A DNA stretch of 64,000 nucleotides, from NCBI GenBank assembly GCA_934045905.1, contig OW203764.1:30607629-30671628 (forward strand). Reading direction: 5' to 3'. The notes under the pieces are model-generated. The model did no database searches, was not told the DNA's origin, and was given only the letters and a program-made list of their open reading frames with translations. The position numbers and the translations under genes are program-made. This DNA comes from Leuctra nigra (Eukaryota > Arthropoda > Insecta > Plecoptera > Leuctridae). How positions within the stretch are numbered: position 1 is the first letter of the stretch; the number at the start of each line of letters is the position of its first letter. Positions 59,133 to 64,000 of this stretch are shown in pieces.

Positions 59133-61952
59133 ATGAAGTGCTTCATGGGACTACTGTTGTTGAGCATCGCTGTTGCTGTGGTAAGTAGCTTAGCTTTCTA
59201 AAACTTCCCATGTGATATTGTAACATTATTGTGTAGGCATGAAATAGTGGGTTGAAGTTCTGCAATTTTCATAATAATTGAAGTTCAAAATTAAATTAAA
59301 ACAGTAGTATTTAATTGAGGAATGGAATTTTGTTAGAATGCGTGCAAAGATTTTTTTCTGGAAGTTAGTTTTATTTGAATATTTTATGAAGATCACAATG
59401 TCCCAACGATCACAATGAACCCAACGGCTGGTGTAATGGATACCTCGGTTCTCGTCAGATCACCGAGGTTAAGCAACATTGAGCGCGGTCAGAGGTTGGA
59501 TGGGTGACCGTTCAACTCTGGCCTGCCAGTTGCTGCCGTTGGGCCAGAGAGACATGGGGTGGTTGGGGGTTAGTGTAACCTCACCCCTCCACCTGTTATC
59601 AGCCTCTCGACGGGCGTTACACCGTCCTTGGGATGGGACGTTAAAAAGCCAGCAAGGCGCAGGGAGCTAACTGCTCTCTCGCTTGGCATCCCTAGAATAA
59701 CAATAAGAGTTAAGTGGAAGAGAAGCCATTGGCTTAACTTCGCTCTTTAAATAAAGACGTTAAAAAAAAAAAAAATGTGTCGAGTTGATATAATAATGTG
59801 GGAATTTGCACATTTGGGAAAGATAATGCAGGACCCTTACCTAATATCGCGAAATGTTGGTGCTACGATGGTGTTGAGTTCAAGGTCGGTGCTACTACGG
59901 GTTATTTAGATAGGTAGCACCGTGCTAGGTAGCACCGTCCTACCATTTCGCGATATTAGGTAACCCCCCAGAAGTGCGCGGTCCATCGTTGTGATTTTTA
60001 GTTGTGTATTGAGAGTAACATAATTTTAGAACATCAATGAGTTGATGAGTTGAATGACTTGAATACTAAATAAAGACATACATGGAGTATTAGTAAAATA
60101 CAATAAATACAATTATTGAGCGAGCGTAGCGAGCGTCACCACGGTACTCTATGGCACTTCCTCTGTGTGTGTGTTTTCTTTGCCTGCATTGCCCAGGTCA
60201 AACCGCAGAAAACAATCAATCTAAAATTTTGCACATACTAACGTAATCTATGCGGTCGCTGGGATCGTTTCTGAACAAGATCCTGATTGGTTCAAATTTA
60301 AAAAAAAATATCTCTCGATTGGTTGGTCCGATCAATTTCAAATTTTGCAAGGTCATTGCAACCAACATTGTCCCCAATCTTACAAAGTTTCAGCCAAATC
60401 CTCCCATTGGTTAAAATTTAAAACCATCTTTCATGTGATTTTTGAAACTTAAACTAGAACCGATTGACCGATCAACTTAAAACTTCGCATGGTCATTGGG
60501 ATCAACATTTTAGGAATTTTTGCCAATTTAAAGACTTAATATGTCGTTATTTTCAAAAGTTATTGTAATTTTATGAACTTTTAATTTTATAATCTTAAAA
60601 TGTTTGAAAAATGAATACTAAATTTTTCATCCCTGCTCTCTTGATGATTCAGTTCCAAGGTCTGTAGAGCAGCTGATACTTGCAAACGCATATCAAATCG
60701 GATGCAGTACGAATGCTCGCTCATCAACGCGTTACACTGAGCGTTTTCCTAGTGTATTCAACCAGTGTTGACATTATCGTGGATGAAAGCACCACATTTT
60801 ACGTTGGCTAAAAATGTTGGTTATATGGTCCAGCAATTACGTGCACTCAAACCAATAAAAATTGGTACTTGAAAAGAAAAGGATTGGCTGCTGGTCAGGT
60901 TCCTTGACAATCAATCCTTGTTATTATCAATGAAATAGGAGCCCACCTACTAGAGGTAGATGATGCGTTAACACAGCTTTCATGGGATGATGCCATCAAA
61001 CCTTAATCAGACAATCCTTTTCTTTTCGAGTACCGATTTTTATTGGTTTGAGTGTACTTACCAATTTTAGTTTCCATATATTTGAATTTCAGGAAATTAG
61101 GGAGCATGTGTCGATTGCTAGCGCAGAACGCAGAAGGTTGTGTACGAGTGATTGTTGATTGTAAAGCAAGACTCTGTTTTCCAGGTATACGGTGCTCCTA
61201 TGATGGAAGAAGACGCATTGGCCCAGGTTCAAGGCGTGAGGGTAAGTGCTTGTCTGGGTCTATAAGATCTGTAGTTATGGATAGATGAGAATTTCCATCA
61301 TCTTTATAGTTGAATGCCGGGCCGGAAGAATCAACCAACAATTTAATTATTTCGAGTAATTAGCCCAAAGCTGTTTCAAGGCAATATTACTATCACAATT
61401 ACTCATTATTGATCAGTTAACTACCTCTCAAATTATGCAACTATACTCACCAGTAATGATTCCATGCATATTCATGCGATTTCATGCAGTATTTTCGAGA
61501 ATATATCCCCCCCTCCCCTACGAGCCCACAATAATAGAAAATTCAAGGTATACCCTCTTGGAAGAAAGTGTCCAAATTGTATAATACGAGTGTGTATAAT
61601 CTAGATATTTTAATGGAATACATTTCTTTCCAAATTTGAAGAAAATTACAGAAACACAGAATTTTGTATAGAAGTATTTTCAACAAATTGTTTGTTTCCG
61701 TTTTGGTTGTCCCCCACCCTACATTTTGATTTGCATCCCCGATGAAAATGTTACTATTACTTACTGCTGGCGTAGATTCTGATGTGTGTTGTATTGTTGC
61801 AGTTTGTGCGTCAAGCCGGTATGGTCGACAGCATCCCCGGTGTCGCTCAGGGTAAGGGCGTCGCTGATATGGGCATTGGCGCCATGCCTGATGCCCCTGG
61901 TGCCAGCCAAGCCAAGGACATGGCCCAGTCAGGCATGGGAATGGCGGGTTAA
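59133..61952 (+). CDS. Small secreted peptide, 84 aa, three exons
   Basis: Exons 59133-59180, 61185-61241 and 61803-61952, all phase 0 with GTAAGT donors and CAG acceptors. The start MKCFMGLLLLSIAVAVVYGA is a signal peptide, with cleavage likely after VYG or VYGA. The mature chain is about 64 aa with no Cys: PMMEEDALAQVQGVR, FVRQAGMVDSIPGVAQGKGV, ADMGIGAMPDAPGASQAKDM, AQSGMGMAG. It is rich in Gly, Ala and Met. RFVRQ could be a weak processing site. AATAAA at 62041-62046 follows 89 bp after the stop. I do not recognise the family; a secreted, possibly glandular or haemolymph peptide is inference. The 2-kb first intron holds a SINE, a Helitron and a MITE. Confidence 0.82.
59420..59775 (+). mobile_element. 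5S rRNA-derived SINE (SINE3 type)
   Basis: The head CCAACGGCTGGTGTAATGGA then CTCGGTTCTCGTCAGATCAC, CGAGGTTAAGCAAC, GAGCGCGGTCAGAGGTTGGA and TGGGTGACCG follows 5S rRNA closely, including the internal promoter region. A body of about 200 bp and a tail AATAAAGACGTTAAAAAAAA end at 59775. A functional 5S gene is ruled out by the diverged 3' half and the long tail. Confidence 0.85.
59836..59965. repeat. Short foldback
   Basis: ACCTAATATCGCGAAATG pairs with CATTTCGCGATATTAGGT around a loop with repeated GGTGCTAC and GGTAGCACCG motifs. Confidence 0.65.
60116..60752 (+). mobile_element. Helitron family H copy D (637 bp)
   Basis: TTGAGCGAGCGTAGCGAGCG after A; the end is CTCATCAACGCGTTACACTG then AGCGTTTTCCTAG before T. 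Contains GACCGATCAACTTAAAACTT units. It lies in intron 1 of the secreted-peptide gene. Confidence 0.82.
60841..61058. mobile_element. MITE family M copy 4
   Basis: Ends GTGCACTCAAACCAATAAAAA and inverted TTTTTATTGGTTTGAGTGTAC. Interior CTGCTGGTCAGG, TTATTATCAATGAAAT and CTACTAGAGGTAG is shared with the other copies. Confidence 0.78.
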
Positions 61953-62040
61953 TCGTCGCCAATATCAATGAAGACTATCGTAGAACATGTATATTCTGTA
62001 ACTCTGCTGTCTTGAATGCTTATTCTGTAAACATATTTCA

Positions 62041-62046
62041 AATAAA
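62041..62046 (+). terminator. Poly(A) signal of the secreted-peptide gene
   Basis: AATAAA 89 bp after the TAA, in a normal position. Confidence 0.7.
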
Positions 62047-62923
62047 GAACATTTGATTGAATCCCTACCAGTATTTTTAATTGATATCATTCGTATCATA
62101 ACTACAGCATCCCGGAAAATATAAACTATTTGTTTCTAGATTTTTTTTCTAAAATGTATTATAAGATTATAACTCTAAGTATGAATAGAATTGGAAGCGA
62201 TTTACAAGATCCATTGAACAGAAAAATCAATTATTTATTGACGGCTGTAAAAATAAATTCACCATTTAGTCCAGTAATTTTGTGATTATATCCACAACAG
62301 AAGGTGGGTACATACATATCCAAAATTTGAAGATGGAATTAACATGGGAAATTAACTTAAAAAGTGATTAAAAAGTACTTCCGGTGCACGGATTTTGGGC
62401 GATTTTGGATATGTTGTAGTTGTAGAGGTTATTTTTCTGAATCGATTCATGTATTGAAACCTTCTGTTGCAATTAGTGGTGGGTTAAGCCCTTTTTTGCT
62501 TTAAATTACTGGGCTAATTCAGATCCATCGATCTAATAAATACAGTTTTGTTAAAATACATAATTAATAAATGATATCATATACAATTAGCATTTGATGA
62601 AACTAATTATCGAACAAACATAATCTAAAAGAGTTGTTATACATGGTTATGAAGGATTCTAATGCTGATGGACTTTGACGTATTCTTTCTGGTCCACGTG
62701 GATAACTATATTTTAAATGGGGTTATCTGGCACCTCATACCTACTGGTAAAGATGGGTCTACAAAGACCGATTTTGCGTTTTCCATTTTCCGTCTTCTTT
62801 CTTATGACCCCAGAAACGACTTGTGTAGGTAGACTTGTGATGGTTAATATTACAAAAATGGAAAACGCAAAATGCAAAAAACCGTCTATGTGGACCCAGC
62901 TTTAGACATGAACTCATGACATT

Positions 62924-63111
62924 GACACTGAGATGGGTGCTGCGTGCACTGAACTGAGCACCTACAGCAAGTAGGATGAACACCATGGTGGATGGCGTCA
63001 ACTCCAGCGATGAGGTGGTAGTCGTCGGCGTCGCATGCACTACCTCAGGCGGCGTCTCTTCACTGCCCTTCAACGTTATTCATAGCTTGCACGAACTTCT
63101 TTTGTTTTATA
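62924..63111 (-). other. Weak candidate first exon of a small gene
   Basis: On the minus strand, TATAAAAC (63111-63104) lies upstream of an open frame starting at 63073 (MKGSEETPPEVV) or at 62986 in the strong context CCACCATGG (MVFILLAVGAQFSA, signal-like). No downstream exon was found, so this is only a possibility. Confidence 0.2.
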
Positions 63112-63129
63112 TCAGCAATGCTAAATTAT

Positions 63130-63800
63130 TGAATTGTCCACCCATTACGTTGGCACGTTGACGGGTCAGATTTATAACTTTATTGAGGCAAACCGATGTA
63201 TTTTTGTAATATGAGTGATTTCTCTTCGTACTAAAGTAATCTCCAGAGCCTATACAATTTCCCAGGTACTCATTAACTATAAAATATCGTCAAAAAAGCA
63301 GAGAATCACAGCTATTCTGAGTGCCATTAAGATGGCGACGGCAACAATGAGATGACATCACATGCAACCTATGAATAGAGGCTCTGACCCACTTCGGGTC
63401 TCTCGAGGTGCCCGGCTTGGCCGCACGTCATGTCTGCTCTCTCATTTGTTGACAACTTGCTTTTTATATTCTGCAGGAGTTGTACGATAAATCTAGACTG
63501 CAAATAAGTATTGTAATATGACATATACTGTATTATTAAGATTTGTGGAATAAAATGTACTTTTACAATCAGTGTTTTTAGTACCTACCTTCTTTGTATT
63601 CCTATATCTATAGGCATACCTACAGTGATTATTGGTCAATCCACATGTATTTGATTAAATCAGATACTGATGTAATAAATATATAATACAAATAATATTA
63701 TTAAAATGTATTCAAGGTAGATCCAGTACACTTTTTAAGGAGTACCTATTTTACTTCTGGTAGGTACTTAGGGCGGTGTAGATATTAAGCTATGCCGCAG
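63130..63800. other. No gene recognised
   Basis: AT-rich intergenic sequence. AAGATGGCGACGGC near 63331 resembles a YY1 site but I could not find an attached exon. Confidence 0.4.
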
Positions 63801-63801
63801 T

Positions 63802-63936
63802 GGCTGGATTCACGAAAAGTATTATCTCCTAATACGTATTATCTTTTGATTAAATACCAAGAACACCATGTTAAATGAAAGATAATACCAATGATAGAAC
63901 GTATTAGGAGATAATACTTCTTTGTGAATCTAGCCC
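63802..63936. mobile_element. Foldback MITE (135 bp)
   Basis: GGCTGGATTCACGAAAAGTA, then TTATCTCCTAATACGT, pairs with ACGTATTAGGAGATAATACTTC and TTTGTGAATCTAGCC. Short AT-rich loop; no ORF. Confidence 0.8.
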
Positions 63937-64000
63937 CAGTAATACACCACATTTCCCGAAGTGGAGCTTAACTAAACTGTCGATTAAACCATAGAACTAA

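Noticed and set aside
59420..59560. Functional 5S rRNA gene
   Set aside because: Several changes in the 3' half, a long non-5S body and poly(A) tail show a SINE.

Overview
The window is animal nuclear DNA. Its genes have many introns and are spaced far apart in AT-rich sequence packed with small transposable elements. The TATA box plus TCAGT initiator pairs, the tRNA-derived and 5S-derived SINEs, and the many hAT, mariner and Helitron remnants suggest an arthropod, most likely an insect. This is inference; nothing here names the species.

Left third (1-15847, minus strand): a BRCA2 orthologue running off the left edge. Fourteen coding exons can be joined in frame (about 2,335 codons visible). 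They give a disordered N-terminus with a recurring SPILG motif, eleven RAD51-binding BRC repeats in one 4.4-kb exon, then the helical domain, OB1, tower and OB2/OB3 fold. Introns hold MITEs, a tRNA-like relic and a 29-bp minisatellite that copies an exon-intron junction.

15848-27058 has no conserved host gene. It holds a TIR element split by a Helitron copy (which keeps a remnant of the Helitron protein N-terminus), foldback elements, a tRNA-derived SINE, and a 4.7-kb LTR retrotransposon with two 1,231-bp LTRs, a tRNA-Leu primer site and no gag/pol.

27059-33245 (plus): the RNA polymerase I subunit RPA43 (POLR1F/TWISTNB), two exons, 1,136 codons. A normal RPA43 core is followed by a very long Lys/Ser-rich tail with repeated short helical modules.

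35126-44721 (minus): a complete 11-exon, 513-aa mitochondrial aldehyde dehydrogenase (ALDH2 type). Its last intron holds a 3.7-kb element with ~565-bp inverted repeats.

44722-59046 is gene-poor and rich in transposons. Its main feature is a 48.3-55.65 kb complex: a hAT element with an intact 8-bp target duplication, and two inverted copies of an element carrying arrays of a composite YY1-like/ETS-like/CRE-like motif.

59133-61952 (plus): a three-exon gene for an 84-aa secreted peptide of unknown function, with a clear TATA/initiator promoter. Its first intron holds a 5S rRNA-derived SINE, a Helitron and a MITE. The rest of the right edge shows only a MITE and one weak gene candidate.
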